Origin: Pontederia crassipes
Lineage: Eukaryota > Streptophyta > Magnoliopsida > Commelinales > Pontederiaceae
Assembly: GCA_030549335.1 (NCBI GenBank)
Contig: CM060198.1
Coordinates: 45,473,353-45,537,352 of the forward strand
Direction of reading: 5' to 3'
Length of the DNA: 64,000 nucleotides
Numbering within the stretch: position 1 is the stretch's first letter; each line of letters opens with the position of its first letter. Positions 1-11,672 of this stretch are shown here, one piece after another. The position numbers were made by a program, and so were the translations under genes. Below the pieces are notes generated by a model, which worked only from the letters and a program-made list of their open reading frames with translations, did no database searches and was not told the origin of the DNA.

Positions 1-301
1 CACGCCTTGAAATTGAGATGAAGGAGAGGAGGGATTTATCGCTGGATTTCCTGCAGCCTGGCGGCGCTCCAGAAGTCCGACAAGGTCTCGTGAGTTTTGC
101 CAAGGGAGAAAGAGTTTAACAAATTTGGTCTCATCTTATATAGACCCCTCTCTCCTAAACAAATCTGATTAGATCAGATTTAAATCTTCTTCCTTTACCA
201 ACTTTGAGTGGCATTGAGTCTTTTTATTTCTTTCTCTCAATCGTGCGTTTAAATTCTAGTTTTTTTTCCTCTTTTTTTTTATCTTTTTGTTGGTTGTTAC
301 A
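1..301 (-). repeat. 3' LTR, inner part
   Basis: On the minus strand this LTR opens with TGTAAC at 301 and continues past position 1. It matches 5858-6161 with only scattered differences. The polypurine tract of the element (CTTTTAAGGGGGTAAGAA, minus strand) lies directly beside it at about 302-319. Confidence 0.85.
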
Positions 302-344
302 TTCTTACCCCCTTAAAAGAAAATTTGTCCTCAAAATTTGCACT

Positions 345-500
345 AGGTAGGGAGCTTACCGAACAGATGAGGAAATTCTTGGCGCATTTCTGATTCAAGT
401 TCCCATGTCGCATCATCGCCTTTATGGAAATGCCAAGCTACTCTGACCAAGGTTATGTCATTGTTCTTCTGACGTTGCACCTTGCGCTCCACTATGTGCG
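345..500 (-). pseudogene. Chromodomain-like C-terminal remnant of a gypsy polyprotein
   Basis: Minus-strand translation gives a stretch with the words VAWHF, GDDATWE and EFPHLF, typical of the chromodomain at the end of plant chromovirus integrases of the Tekay/Del type. It lies close to the polypurine tract, where such a domain belongs. The rest of the polyprotein was not recognised at higher coordinates. It is a fossil fragment and is not expected to be expressed. Confidence 0.7.
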
Positions 501-660
501 TTGGATACTCAGCGAAGGTCAAGTCTACGAATTCTTAACGTCATGCATCATCATCTAATAGGATTTTTGATGCTCTACTTTTTTTTCCACATTAACATGC
601 TGGGTACTTGGGACTTATTTTCGTATCTCCATGTTTCATGTCATTACTATTTGTTCATCC

Positions 661-835
661 TTATACATTCGTGTCCTTCCCGAATGGATCGCAACCCAGG
701 CTTATGGTTACATCCTTATACTTCTTTGTACTTTTCAAATGGATCGTAACACAGGCTTATAATATTCATCTCATACTTCCTATAAGACTTATTCCTAAAT
801 GGACCGCAACCCAGGCTTATGTTATTTAACTAGTA
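661..835. repeat. Three tandem ~58-bp repeats
   Basis: The phrase AATGGATCGCAACCCAGGCTT occurs, with small changes, at about 682, 738 and 798, giving three units of about 58 bp inside the retroelement. No coding meaning was recognised. Confidence 0.7.
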
Positions 836-839
836 CTTC

Positions 840-3800
840 TCTCTTTAGGACTTCATCATTTGGGTTTCACATGCTTGGTTCTTTCATCATTACATACGCA
901 GCCTCATGAAGCCTAGCGAGCATCACTTGTGTCTGAGTGTATGTGTAACTGAGTTCATTTTTTACCAAAATGGTACTTCATGAAGAACTCATAATCTTTC
1001 AAACTTCATGTTATCTTCATTGTCACATATTAGCATGCTACTAAAAGAAAACATACCTAGGATTTTTTTTTTCGATGAACACTTCAATCTTTTCTACATA
1101 AATGTGGGCATAGTTTGAACACAATGTTCGTGAGGACCTAAAAGTTTGAGGGATATTCTTAGTCCAATGACATCGCTCAATTTATAGTGATCATTCATTG
1201 TCAGGAAAAATTATCTTCATTACTTCCTCTTCAGTAACTCGAACTACTAGTTCTCACTCCCTAGATCGATCTTGAGAGCACTTAGCCTTAAATAGGTCAT
1301 CTTTGCATGGTAGCAAACACTTATGTTTTGATGATTATTTTATTTAACAACTTGTTAATAAATCACTAGATTCATAGAGTCATTATTCTTCTTTACCAAA
1401 AGAAGTGGAACATCTAAAAATGAGACCATCAGTCTCATAAGCCCCTTGTCTTGAAGTTATTAAATTTGTCTTTTTTCAGTTTGTGTGTCATGGGGCCTTG
1501 AAAATCAAGGTCATGCGTGAAAGGAGATCGATATGACACTCAACTTCTAACTATATCTTTTAGATTTTCCAATACTGGCAACTGTCTTCTTCTTTTTTTT
1601 TTCATAATACCTATACATCTTAAAAGGAAGAATCAAATAGGAATCCCAATGTAATCCTCCTAAGGAGTTTCTAGCCGATGTAAAGAATAGATCTTATCTT
1701 CAATCGTCATTAATATCACTAGCATGGACTTCATGATATGAAGTTATTTTCATAGGGTCATCGTCCTTATCGGGTGACCTATGTCGTGTAAGGATCAATA
1801 GGATCACTAAGAACATTGTCCATCATCGTAGATAATGGCATCATCATATAATTCGATAAAATAGGTGATGGAATCATGTCAATCATTATCTTTATAAGGT
1901 CAATTTAGATCAATAACTTTCACGATGACCTATGTTTTTTATGTGACCCTACTCTAAACATCATCATAATCATTTAGCTTTTGAGTGGAAGACATAATTT
2001 ATTTGACTACATTGATCTGGTTCTTGCAATGTCATATCATATAATTTCATAGGAGACTAGTGGTTATATATTACCACAACAAGTTTTTTTCTTGAGTATC
2101 TTGAAGCACTTTGAATTAATGTTAAGGTCGAACGGTATCTACCCTGGGGTCGCTACATAGTATAATCTAATCCAGAATTAATAGAACAATTTATGTGCAT
2201 TACCTAACATAAGTCCTTAGTCAAATATCATGAATGCAGGTAGACCCATGGAATGAATTCAACCAACAAAACAGGAAAACAAAACAATCAACAAAACAAA
2301 AGACAAGCAATCATTCTTCTTCTTCGTGCATCATTTCATGGTCATTTGCATTAACGATATCTTGTAGTACATGGGAGAGGGTCGGGATAACTTTAAAGTT
2401 GGAAAGGAGAACTAATCCATTTATAAGACTTATGATCAAATCATAAGTGGTCCACTTGATCAAGACAAAATTTTGAACATTTTTCATCATACTGACGTAG
2501 AGGCATCTTAGAGAACATTCTATATATCATCTTATATCTTACATCTTAGAGAACATTCTATGTATCATCCGATGGCTTGCTTAACCCATTATCTAAACAT
2601 ATATATAATTTATTTTTTCTCTTGAACCATCAACTATGATTATATGATTAAATACTCTATACGTTTTGACATTATTATGAAAACTATAATTATATCAATA
2701 ATCAAGATAAATCAATTAAACTTGCATAATCATCTCTCTCGGGTGTATAACTTGCTTTTCCAGAAATCTTATAGGGGACTTATAAAATTTCTCATACTTT
2801 ATCTTAACCCCCCGTACTTTCTAAAGATTTCCTCACTTGATATTTTGATCTTTTAATACTTAAAGGCTGGAGGCTCATATCCTCCTCAAGCATATCTCAA
2901 TTAAGAAACCTTAAATCTTTTTAAAATTTCTCATATTCATTTTTAACCCTTTCATGTCTTACTTGTTCTTATATAATTCTTGTATTAATCATATTAGTCT
3001 ATTTTGAAAATATATATACATTGCGATGATAGAGAATTCATTCTTTAATAATGGCTATTTTAAAATATACTTCATATTAATAAAATTTCAAATATACTAT
3101 ATACTAAACTAAGTTAATTAAATCTGTTTACTTATTTATTTATCCTTATATATTTATAAGTATATTATGTTATATGTACATATGTGTGTGAGTATGCTAG
3201 GTCTAAATGTTCGGTTAACTTAAATAATCACTTATTTATTGAAAATTTCTCCTAATATTTATTCAAGCTAATGTGACTTCTAAACCCTTTAAGCTTCTAT
3301 ATTTGTCCATCCATACCTTATACATGATTCTTGGACAGCTTACTAATTCTTTAAACTCTTGTGTACGGATATTACATAACTTAAACATAATTAATAATTT
3401 GATTCTTATTTTTCCACATAAGGTAGTCCAACTAAGAATTTCGTATAACTAGTTTAGATTTGCTTAGGGCCATTATCAACATAATATAAGGGGGCCATAT
3501 GAAGTCTAAAGCACGACGAGCATTATGGGTCCATATTATCAATATATATAAATATAAATCAGATAATTTATTAAATCCCTATATTGGTAGACTCATGGAA
3601 CCACATAAGTCATAATGATAAAGCATAACTTAGACATGCTTAATTTCACTTCTACTATTTGAAATCATCTCACACCTACGTGTTGTGTGAGTCGAATTCT
3701 TTAATTACCCTTATAATTCCTTAGTTTATTTATTTAAATCTACATCTCTTTGCAACTGATATGCCTATTCATTTCTCTCTTCATACTGCTGCAGTCAGCA

Positions 3801-4215
3801 GAAGAAGTCCGTGAATAGAGCGATCATGAAAGAGATAGAAAACATGAATTATAAGAAACGTAATCATTTCTTATATTTTATTCTTTAACTATCTATAAGA
3901 CTCATTTCTTTCACGTAGGTATATTTATCCACATTCTTGTTACTTATTATGTTCCAATTTGTTTGTAACATTTATGACCCTTTTTGTCTAGTCACTAATA
4001 ACATTTAAGTTGATTCCTACCATACAGAAATAATCTCCTTAGGAATCAACCACTCATGTGAAATACATATCAATACATCAATAAAGAATAACACAAAGCA
4101 AGAAAGATCTTACTTGTACTTTACGGTGGAGGGTGTGGCGACTGCTCGGCGATAGCACATAAACAAATACCATACTATTATATACACTAGGACGTCAAGA
4201 GAGTCCTGACTTTAG
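840..4215. other. Internal region of the LTR element, no recognisable domain
   Basis: This AT-rich stretch of the chromovirus-type element holds only short open frames on both strands. No gag, protease, reverse transcriptase or integrase motif was found by eye. It may be strongly decayed coding sequence or replaced, non-coding internal sequence of a non-autonomous copy. Confidence 0.5.
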
Positions 4216-4227
4216 GCTCTGATACCA
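4216..4227 (-). promoter_or_regulatory. Primer-binding site (initiator-Met tRNA)
   Basis: The minus strand reads TGGTATCAGAGC here, the standard plant retrotransposon primer-binding site complementary to the 3' end of initiator methionine tRNA. It sits four bases inside the LTR end at 4232, which fixes the inner border of the 5' LTR and the orientation of the element. Confidence 0.9.
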
Positions 4228-4231
4228 TAAA

Positions 4232-6161
4232 TATAACGCCCCCAAATCGACCTCCGCCACGTGACAAAGACTAATCTGGAGACGCTACGGCATGCTACAA
4301 CTTGATCATAATATTGACCATATCTCAGTCAAAACTGAGACACGTCAACGGAAAGAAAATAAAATAAAAGAAGATAACATAATTATACGGAAGTCTAAAA
4401 GTGACTATATCATTGCTAAGAAAATAAAACAGGTTCTACATCATGAATCTAAAATGCGGAAGGTAAATAAAAACTAAATAACACTCTAAAAGCCCTATGA
4501 TTCATGTGTCGTCTTATCGCCAGAACTTCATCACCACACGCCTACTCCACCACGTCACTGACCTGGTCCTATGAAAATCAGACACAGGGGAGGAGGTCCT
4601 CCCGTAAGCTTTACAGCCTAATGGGGAACCACATGATATACAGTGCATGACATGAATATAGTAATCAGCGGTAAATAATCATGCTTAACTTGAACGTGAA
4701 AGATAACATATCAGTATCATGGATCATAATGAGAATAAGATCAGTAGATATCATGAATCATGAGGATCAATAATATATATTAAACTTGGAATCATGGCAT
4801 ACTTGACTTGACTTAAACTTGCTTCTTGATCTTCATTATTAATTAGCAATCAAGGCGACTTTAGGTGCCTTTAATTCTTGGGGATTGCCCAGCAAACGAT
4901 ACGGCCTTGTGAGGGTCAATGGGTGATCAAACCATGACCAAGGGAGCGACCCTTATCTTGATGCACTTGGCTTGGACTAGCAACCCATCATTAATCTTTC
5001 ATCTGAACTTATTAATCGCTTTAATAACTTGTAGCTCTTTGTTCTCGATTCAACCGATATGATATGATCAACGTGAAATAAATCAATAACAGAGTAAATC
5101 ATGTAAATCAGTGAGGGATCTCTATGGGGTCAGAAAATAGGATCAATCATATATATATAATATCTGGATAAAAGAAAAAAAATTAATAAATATAATAAAA
5201 GATTTTCTGGGGAATCGATCGACCGGTTCAGGGGAACGGTCGACCGATTGTCTGCGGGTCGGTTGATCCGTTCAGTTGAACGGTCGACCTGATGGGGAAG
5301 GATCGGTCGACCGATGACAGGAATCGATCGACCGGTCGACATGTGCAGAAAGCGACTGTATGCAAGTTATCGGTCGACCGGTTGTCGCGATGCATACGGA
5401 CCGATCAATCGGTAGGCATCCAAAAAACTTGCAGAACCCTCAAATTTCGTGAATTCTTCGGTGCAGTCTTAATCTAACCTAATTCCTATCTCCTAGCAGA
5501 TCAATCACATAATAATAGATCAACAAACAGTGAATTATGCATGCAAATAATCAATCAATCAATGAATTCATGAAAATCAAGCAAGGCAAAAACAAGGAAC
5601 TTGAACCATCTTTTTCTCTTGTTCTTTACTTGTACGATTAGGTCATGATTTAACGTTATTCATTAGTCATGCAAGGTGATTTCGATTCACCCATCTGGTC
5701 ACGATGGATCCTACCCTTGATTCGTTAAAAATCCATTTGAATTCCGCCCATGTTTCCTCCCTGTTCTTCCTCTCGGCCATCCTCTGCAGAAATTTCAGCA
5801 AGGGCGTAAAAAGGACAGCACTCGAAAGACGATGAGAGGAGAACAAGTAGATTTCCGCACGCCTTGAAATTGAGATGAAGGAGAGGAGGGATTTATCGCT
5901 GGATTTCCTGCAGCCTGGCGGCGCTCCAAAAGTCCGATAGGGTCTCGTGAGTTTTGCCAAGGGAGAAAGAGTTTTAACAAATTTGGTCTCATCTTATATA
6001 GACTCCTCTCTCCTAAACAAATCTGATTAGATCAGATTTAAATCTTCTTCCTTTACCAACTTTGAGTGGCATTGAGTCTTTTTATTTCTTTCTCTCAACC
6101 GTGCGTTTAAATTCTGGTTTCTTTTCCTCTTTTTTTTTTTATCTTTTTGTTAGTTGTTACA
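4232..6161 (-). repeat. Complete 5' LTR (~1.93 kb)
   Basis: On the minus strand the LTR starts TGTAAC at 6161 and ends near 4232, beside the primer-binding site. The stretch 5858-6161 matches 1-301. The LTR contains a cluster of CGGTCGACCG palindromes (5212-5400). It is clearly related to the solo LTR at 13460-15362, for example around 4500-4630 and 4860-4990. The five bases outside its outer end are CACAA; the matching target duplication lies off the window. Confidence 0.85.
5212..5400. repeat. Cluster of CGGTCGACCG palindromes within the LTR
   Basis: At least three perfect CGGTCGACCG palindromes (about 5233, 5303, 5371) and several one-base variants occur in under 200 bp, in otherwise AT-rich sequence. 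The related solo LTR has the same feature at 14125-14440, so the cluster belongs to the LTR family. Confidence 0.85.
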
Positions 6162-6787
6162 CACAATTCTATGCTTTTTGCACTTACTATTTTCCGAATG
6201 CATTGTGGAGAAGGATTGTTGGTGATTGGTGTCATAAATTTTACTTCAACAAAAGAAGTGCAATTATTAATAATGTTGCTGATCGTTGACATGTTACATG
6301 ATAATTGCCTAAAATCTCTTCGAATTTTCAAGGTATTGTGTCTTCCTTTTGATAGACAATAATGCATCTATTGAATGTAGAGAGATGACTATTTTAAACA
6401 TGTTGTATGAAATACTCTCAAGGAATTCATGTATTAAAAGAAGTTCAGACCTAGATCAACTTTTTCTGCCACATCTTACTTATTCTAGACATTAATAACA
6501 CAAAAATATTAAAATTGCTAATTTTAAATAGATACTTTTATGAACCTAAAATTCAGCTTCTAGAAATAATCTTATTTTGTACCATCAAGAGGGGTGTAAT
6601 CTCAAATGAGTTTAGGACCTGTGACTTGAATATACCAACAAAGGACAACAAAATGAGTAGAAATATCTGCATTCATTGATGGAGTGATCATATACATGTT
6701 GTCATTGTTCTTAGCCACACAATCCTGACTAGAAATTCTTGGCGACTCAAATATTTGCGAGCGTTAATGTTTACTGGGATCCATTTA

Positions 6788-6985
6788 AGGGTCTCATTTG
6801 GAACAAGACCAGCAATACGAATAAACACTTGTTCTTACTTTTGTAGCCAAACAACAACTTTTTGTAGCTTATGTGACCCACATATTATGATTAGTGAGAG
6901 CAATAAGAACAAATTTGTTCCGTGAGGTTATCTTGGGTTCGGAAAAAATTATTCTAAAATAAAAATAATGTATCCAAATGACCCC
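6788..6985. mobile_element. Tourist-like (PIF/Harbinger) MITE, copy A
   Basis: The element begins AGGGTCTCATTTGG and ends with the near-inverse CCAAATGACCCCT. It is flanked by the trinucleotide TTA on both sides (6785-6787 and 6986-6988), the Harbinger-type target duplication. The same element sits at the matching place in copies B and C, so it inserted before the duplications. Confidence 0.7.
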
Positions 6986-7165
6986 TTAGGTGTAAGAGAG
7001 TAAATAATGGAACATGTTTATCGAAATTTATGGATAGAAAATATTCTTAACAAATAACTTTCTTGACACAATCATTTGTAAAGTGTTGAAATTCCATCAA
7101 ACACTTGGCTAAATAGTTGATTAGCTATGATACTAATTGTTGCTTGTATTCGGTGATGTTGACAG

Positions 7166-7249
7166 GCTACTGCGAGGGGAGAGGAAGGTATGACCTTGTT
7201 CTTTGTCTGTTGCAACACTAATTGCAGCCACAGATGGAGAGAGAACTAG
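7166..7249 (+). pseudogene. Extra copy of NRPB9 terminal exon (A), reading frame open
   Basis: A splice-acceptor AG at 7164-7165 is followed by 84 bases encoding ATARGEEGMT, then [17 protein letters not shown] and a stop. This is the C-terminal half of the second zinc ribbon of RPB9. The frame is open and the first ten residues match the plant consensus better than those of the exon used by the gene at 16168-18756. Exons 1-3 are not seen upstream in this window; an LTR element occupies the space. It is either an orphan exon or the end of a second NRPB9 gene lying to the left. Confidence 0.85.
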
Positions 7250-8715
7250 ATGAGCGCACATGATGCATATCAAAATTTTACTGGACGACAACAACACCGT
7301 CTTACTTTTAGCATTGCACAAAACATGACCTTATTACCGCAAACACTCTCTTGAGATGTGCTAATATTGAAACTGAGTGCAATATAAATTGTTACTTTAT
7401 TGCAAGCTTATTTATCATATCAGTTCAATGTGTTCTTCATCATGTGCTTCCATTTTGGATTCACATGATTGCTTATTTAACGGGTCATGATTATTTTTTG
7501 TGTTAAATTGGCGTGGTCCTTAGAATCATACCCTCTTCAAATTTTTAGGAAAAATTTCCACATGTTCATCTTTATTTCATCACCTCAGTTAAGCTTTCTT
7601 TTTTTTTGCCTCTCTAGTTTTATTCATTCCAATGAATTTGATAAATATTTTAACTCCCAGATAAGTAATCAAAATAATAATGGAATCAATTAAAAAAATA
7701 ATTACTACTTTCATAATACATCATACTCTTTTTAAATAAAGTTGTCCTCTAATTTGAATAGTGCGAGGTGGCACAATTGGAGGAAATGTAGTGGAACTGA
7801 AGGACTTTAATTTTCACAAGTATAAATTGTATTGTACATTTGGTCTTTTATTTTTTTTAGATTGTATATTTTTTTATCTTCACAAGTTGTCAAATTAAAG
7901 CGAACAGTATAAAGATGGGTGGAGTTCAAAGTCGTCAATCTTTGACTACTTATATATATCTTTGATTTTATCATCAAAATATAGGAAAAAATATGTTTAA
8001 CCTCCGGCGCATCCTTATTATCAGTTATTTCAGAAGTCACGTGACATGAGCGTAAAGAAAATAAAAATTTCTAATCTTATTGATAGTTTTACAATGGTAG
8101 TATGAAATTTAGATAATAAATAAATCAACTTGAGATTAAAAAAAAGAACCACCAATTAGATTAAGGACGACTTAAATAACCATTAGCCAATCAGATTACA
8201 ATGATTTAATTTAAAGAACATAATTTATATAACAATTAATTAGCCAAGTTATGGTGCATCTAGTGAATAGACAATAATGCATCTAGTGAATATAGAGAGA
8301 TGACTATCTAAAACTTGTTGTATGAAATACTTTCATGGAATTTATGTCTTAAAAAGTTCAGACCTGGGGCAATTTCTTTTGGCCACATCTTACTTATTCT
8401 AGACATTAATGACACACAAAAATATTAAAATTGCTAATTTTAAACAGATACTTTTATACAATAAAATTTAGCTTCTATCAATAATCTTGTTTTATACCAT
8501 CCAGAGGGATGTAATTCCAAATGAGTTTAGGACCTATGTGATTTCAATATGCCAACAAAGTAAGTACTACAAAATGGGTAGAAATATCTGCATTCAAGGA
8601 TGGAGTAAATACTGACTAGATACATTTGATCATTGTTCTTAGCTATACAGTCGTGACTAGAAACACTTGGCGACTTAGATATTTGCGATCGTTGATGTTT
8701 ACCGGGATGCATTTA

Positions 8716-8927
8716 AGGGCCTAGTTTGGTATGAGACTAGCAATAGGAATAAGTCAATGTTCTTACTTTGAAGACAAACAAAAATATTTTGTAGCTTGTG
8801 TGACCCACATATTATGATTAGTGAGAGCAATATGTTCATGCAATGGGTGGAACAAATTTGTTCCGTGAGGTTATCTTGGGTTAGGAAAAATTATTCTAAA
8901 ATAAAAAGAATGTATCCGAATGACCCC
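8716..8927. mobile_element. Tourist-like MITE, copy B
   Basis: This is the same element as at 6788-6985, with AGGGCCTAGTTTGG at one end and CCGAATGACCCCT at the other, again bordered by TTA. It is slightly longer because of small internal differences. Confidence 0.65.
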
Positions 8928-9107
8928 TTAGGCATAAGGGAGTAAATAATAGAACATGTTTATCCGAATTTATAGATAGAAAATATTTTTAACAAATAAC
9001 TTTCTTGACACAATCATTTGTTAAGTGTTGAAATTCCATCAAACACTTAGCTAAACAGTTGATTAGCTGTGATACTAATTGTTGCTTGTTTTCGGTGATG
9101 TTGACAG

Positions 9108-9191
9108 GCTACTGCAAGGGGAGAGGAAGGTATGACCTTGTTCTTTGTTTGTTGCAACACTAATTGCGGCCACAGATAGAGAGAGAACTAA
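9108..9191 (+). pseudogene. Extra copy of NRPB9 terminal exon (B), with stop
   Basis: An acceptor AG precedes an exon encoding ATARGEEGMT and the zinc-ribbon cysteines ([12 protein letters not shown]). The tryptophan codon of the conserved HRW triplet has become a TAG stop, so the last residues would be lost. The normal stop further on is also changed. It is a non-functional orphan exon upstream of the gene, in the same orientation. Confidence 0.9.
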
Positions 9192-10807
9192 ATGAGCACA
9201 TGATGCATATCAAAACTTTACTAGATGACAACAAGACAGTCTTACTTTTAGCATTGCACAAAACATGACCTTGTTACCGCAAACACTCCCTTAACACGTG
9301 CTAATATTGAAACTGAGTGCAATCTAAATTGTACTTTATTACAAGCTTATTTATCATATCAGTTCAATGTGTTTTTCATCCTATGCTTCGACTTTGGATT
9401 GACACGATTGCAAATATGATGGGTCATGATTAATTTTTTGCATTAAATTGGCGTCATCTTTAGAATCTTGCCTTCTTCAAAATTTTAAGAAAAATTTCCA
9501 CATGTTCATCTTTAGTTTTTTTTTTTTTTTTTTGCCTCTCTAGTTTTATTCCATTCCAATGAATTTGATAAATATTTTAATTCCCAAATAAGTAATCAAA
9601 TAATAAAGGAATCAATTAAAAAATAATTACTACTTTCATAATACATCATACTCTTCTTAAAAAAAGTTGTCCTCCAATTTGAATAGAGCGAGGTGGCACA
9701 ATTGGAGTAAATGTGGTGGAATTGAATGACTTTAATTTTCACAAGTATAAATTATATCATATATTTGCTCCTTTTTTATTTTTTTTATGTCATATAATTG
9801 TCTGTTGTCAAATTGAAGAGGATAGTACGAAGATGGGTGGATTTCAAAGTCAATCTTTGACTACTTATATATATCTTTGATTATTTCGAAAGTCACATAA
9901 CATGAGCATAAAGAAAATAAAAATTTCTAATTTTATTGATAGTTTTACAATGGAAGTTTGAAACTTAGATAACAAATAAATCAACTCGAGTTAAAAAAAA
10001 CACCACGAGTCCTAACAACTTGCTCCTAAATTACCAAGAGTTCATGACAAAGAGTAAGGACGACTTAAATAATAACTAACCAATTGGATTATAATGATTT
10101 AATTTAAAGAATATAATTTAGATAACAATTAATTAGCCAAGTTGTGATGGTGGCTTTACATTTCCATTAGCCACGTGCAACATAAAATGATAAAAATACA
10201 AAGATAAGAATTTTCTTAAATTATTACAAGTTTAACATACACTTTAACAAATTATATGTTATGAAAATGATGCGACATTAAACATCTCTAATTTTTATCC
10301 CAAGGGAAAAAATATTATTTTGAAGTGAAATAACAGTAATACGCGTGGATTGATATTAATCGCGACATTTAATTTGCATGTCACAATATGGAAAGGGCAA
10401 AATGTTCAAATAAATTTTTTGAGAGTGGTATTATAGGGAGCTAAATTAAACTGGGCTAATCTTTTTTATTTTTATACTCATAAATGTTTTAGTCAATAAT
10501 ACTATTGATTATATTAGATTTATCTTTGAATTTAACTATTTATTTTTATTAACTAATAATATATTATATGTAGAAAAAAATAATATATATAATATTTTTC
10601 AAAAACCCAAAAAACTTATAATAACAAATTTTATAAAATTTCATTTAATTTTCATAGCAAAACATTTAATTTTTTTTAATTTAAACTTACCAAGACTCCT
10701 ACCTCTTCTTAATTATTTATTTTTAAATTGAATCCCGTTTAATTTGAACATATGTTATTGGGTTATCTTTTAAATTTAAATAAATCAGAAAATGAAGAAA
10801 TAAAAAA

Positions 10808-11480
10808 AAAGAAAATATCACAACTCACACTTTCGTCTACTTAAATAAAAATTGTTTCTTCTAAATATAATCTAATTATATTTTTAGTTATGTCTTAATT
10901 TATTTTCTTGATTTAATCATACTAAAAATCCTACTCCTACTTAACTTAACTTTACTTTTTTTTTTTTGGTATTTCATTTCATTTCTTTTCCAGTTTCACA
11001 TATATTATGAGTAAATTTAATCATCTAGAAAATTCTACTCCTAATCAAATTAGATTTACCTTTATACATATTTAAAGATTTGGGCTTTCAGTTGATGTTT
11101 TAATTTATTGGTTAATTTAATCATACCAAAACTTATCATATAATCATAAAATAAAAGAAAATGTCAAAACTCGCACTTCTACATAAATCAAAATTGTTTC
11201 TTCTAAATTTAATCTAATTTTATTTTCAGCTATCTTAAAATTTTTCTTGATTTAATCATAATAAGAATCCTACTTGCACTCAAATTAAATGTAGTTTTTA
11301 GTATATTTCAATTCATTTATTTTCCAGTTCCACATATATTATGAGTCTATTTAATCATCTAGAAAATTCTACTCCTAATAAAATCAGATTTATCTTTAGT
11401 GTATATCTAAATATTTGAATTTTCAGTTGATGCCTAATTTCTTTTGTTAATTTAATCATACCAAAAATTATTATATGACA
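10808..11480. repeat. Tandem duplication, two ~340-bp units
   Basis: Two direct units, about 10808-11152 and 11153-11480, share long stretches, including AATTGTTTCTTCTAAAT, CACATATATTATGAGT and CATCTAGAAAATTCTACTCC. They lie in non-coding, AT-rich sequence. Confidence 0.8.
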
Positions 11481-11647
11481 TTATAATTTTAAGAATTATC
11501 AAAATTCAAACTTAAAATGAGTTCTAATCAAACTCAAATAAAACCATTAAGAATCCCAATTAATCTACGTTTATTTATTATAAAACATTGTTATAGAAGT
11601 AATAATAAATATTAAATATTAGGATTTGATTTTTTGGGATATGAAAT

Positions 11648-11672
11648 GACACACACACATATATATATATAT
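11648..11672. repeat. Compound (AC)n(AT)n microsatellite
   Basis: A run of AC dinucleotides passes directly into AT dinucleotides. Confidence 0.9.

Larger units (their letters stand above)
1..6161 (-). mobile_element. Ty3/gypsy chromovirus-type LTR retrotransposon, partial at left edge
   Basis: The sequence at 1-301 recurs at 5858-6161, which reveals two LTRs of an element read on the minus strand. The first (1-301) is the inner part of the 3' LTR and runs off the window. The second (4232-6161) is the complete 5' LTR. Just inside the 3' LTR lie a polypurine tract and a chromodomain-like remnant; just inside the 5' LTR is a primer-binding site for initiator-Met tRNA. The internal part is only about 3.9 kb and no reverse transcriptase or integrase core could be recognised, so it is a broken or reduced copy. 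By eye the LTRs differ at roughly 3% of about 300 comparable positions, about 1 million years at the usual grass rate of 1.3e-8. The 6161 end lies inside copy A of the NRPB9 duplication. Confidence 0.85.
6162..8264 (+). repeat. Duplicated NRPB9 3' segment, copy A
   Basis: From 6162 this sequence follows the NRPB9 intron 3, terminal exon and downstream flank of copy C (about 17655-19850), and from 6349 it also follows copy B. It includes the terminal exon at 7166-7249 and a Tourist-like MITE at 6788-6985. The left end is the insertion point of the LTR element, so the original duplicate may have reached further left. Copies A and B are in direct tandem, with the junction around 8252-8270. Confidence 0.85.
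8265..10445 (+). repeat. Duplicated NRPB9 3' segment, copy B
   Basis: This second copy starts in what corresponds to intron 3, carries the terminal exon (9108-9191), the MITE (8716-8927) and the downstream flank. It continues to about 10445, where it matches copy C at 20595-20860. It lacks about 0.7 kb that copy C has at 19873-20595. Confidence 0.85.

Noticed and set aside
5212-5400. CRISPR-like array from the regular CGGTCGACCG words
   Set aside because: Spacing is irregular, units are short palindromes, and the sequence is part of a plant LTR.
1-6161. Simple tandem duplication of 1-301 and 5858-6161
   Set aside because: The polypurine tract beside one copy and the priming site linked to the other show they are LTRs.
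7166-9191. Exons A and B as alternative last exons of NRPB9
   Set aside because: They lie upstream of exons 1-3 of the gene in the same orientation, so ordinary splicing cannot use them.
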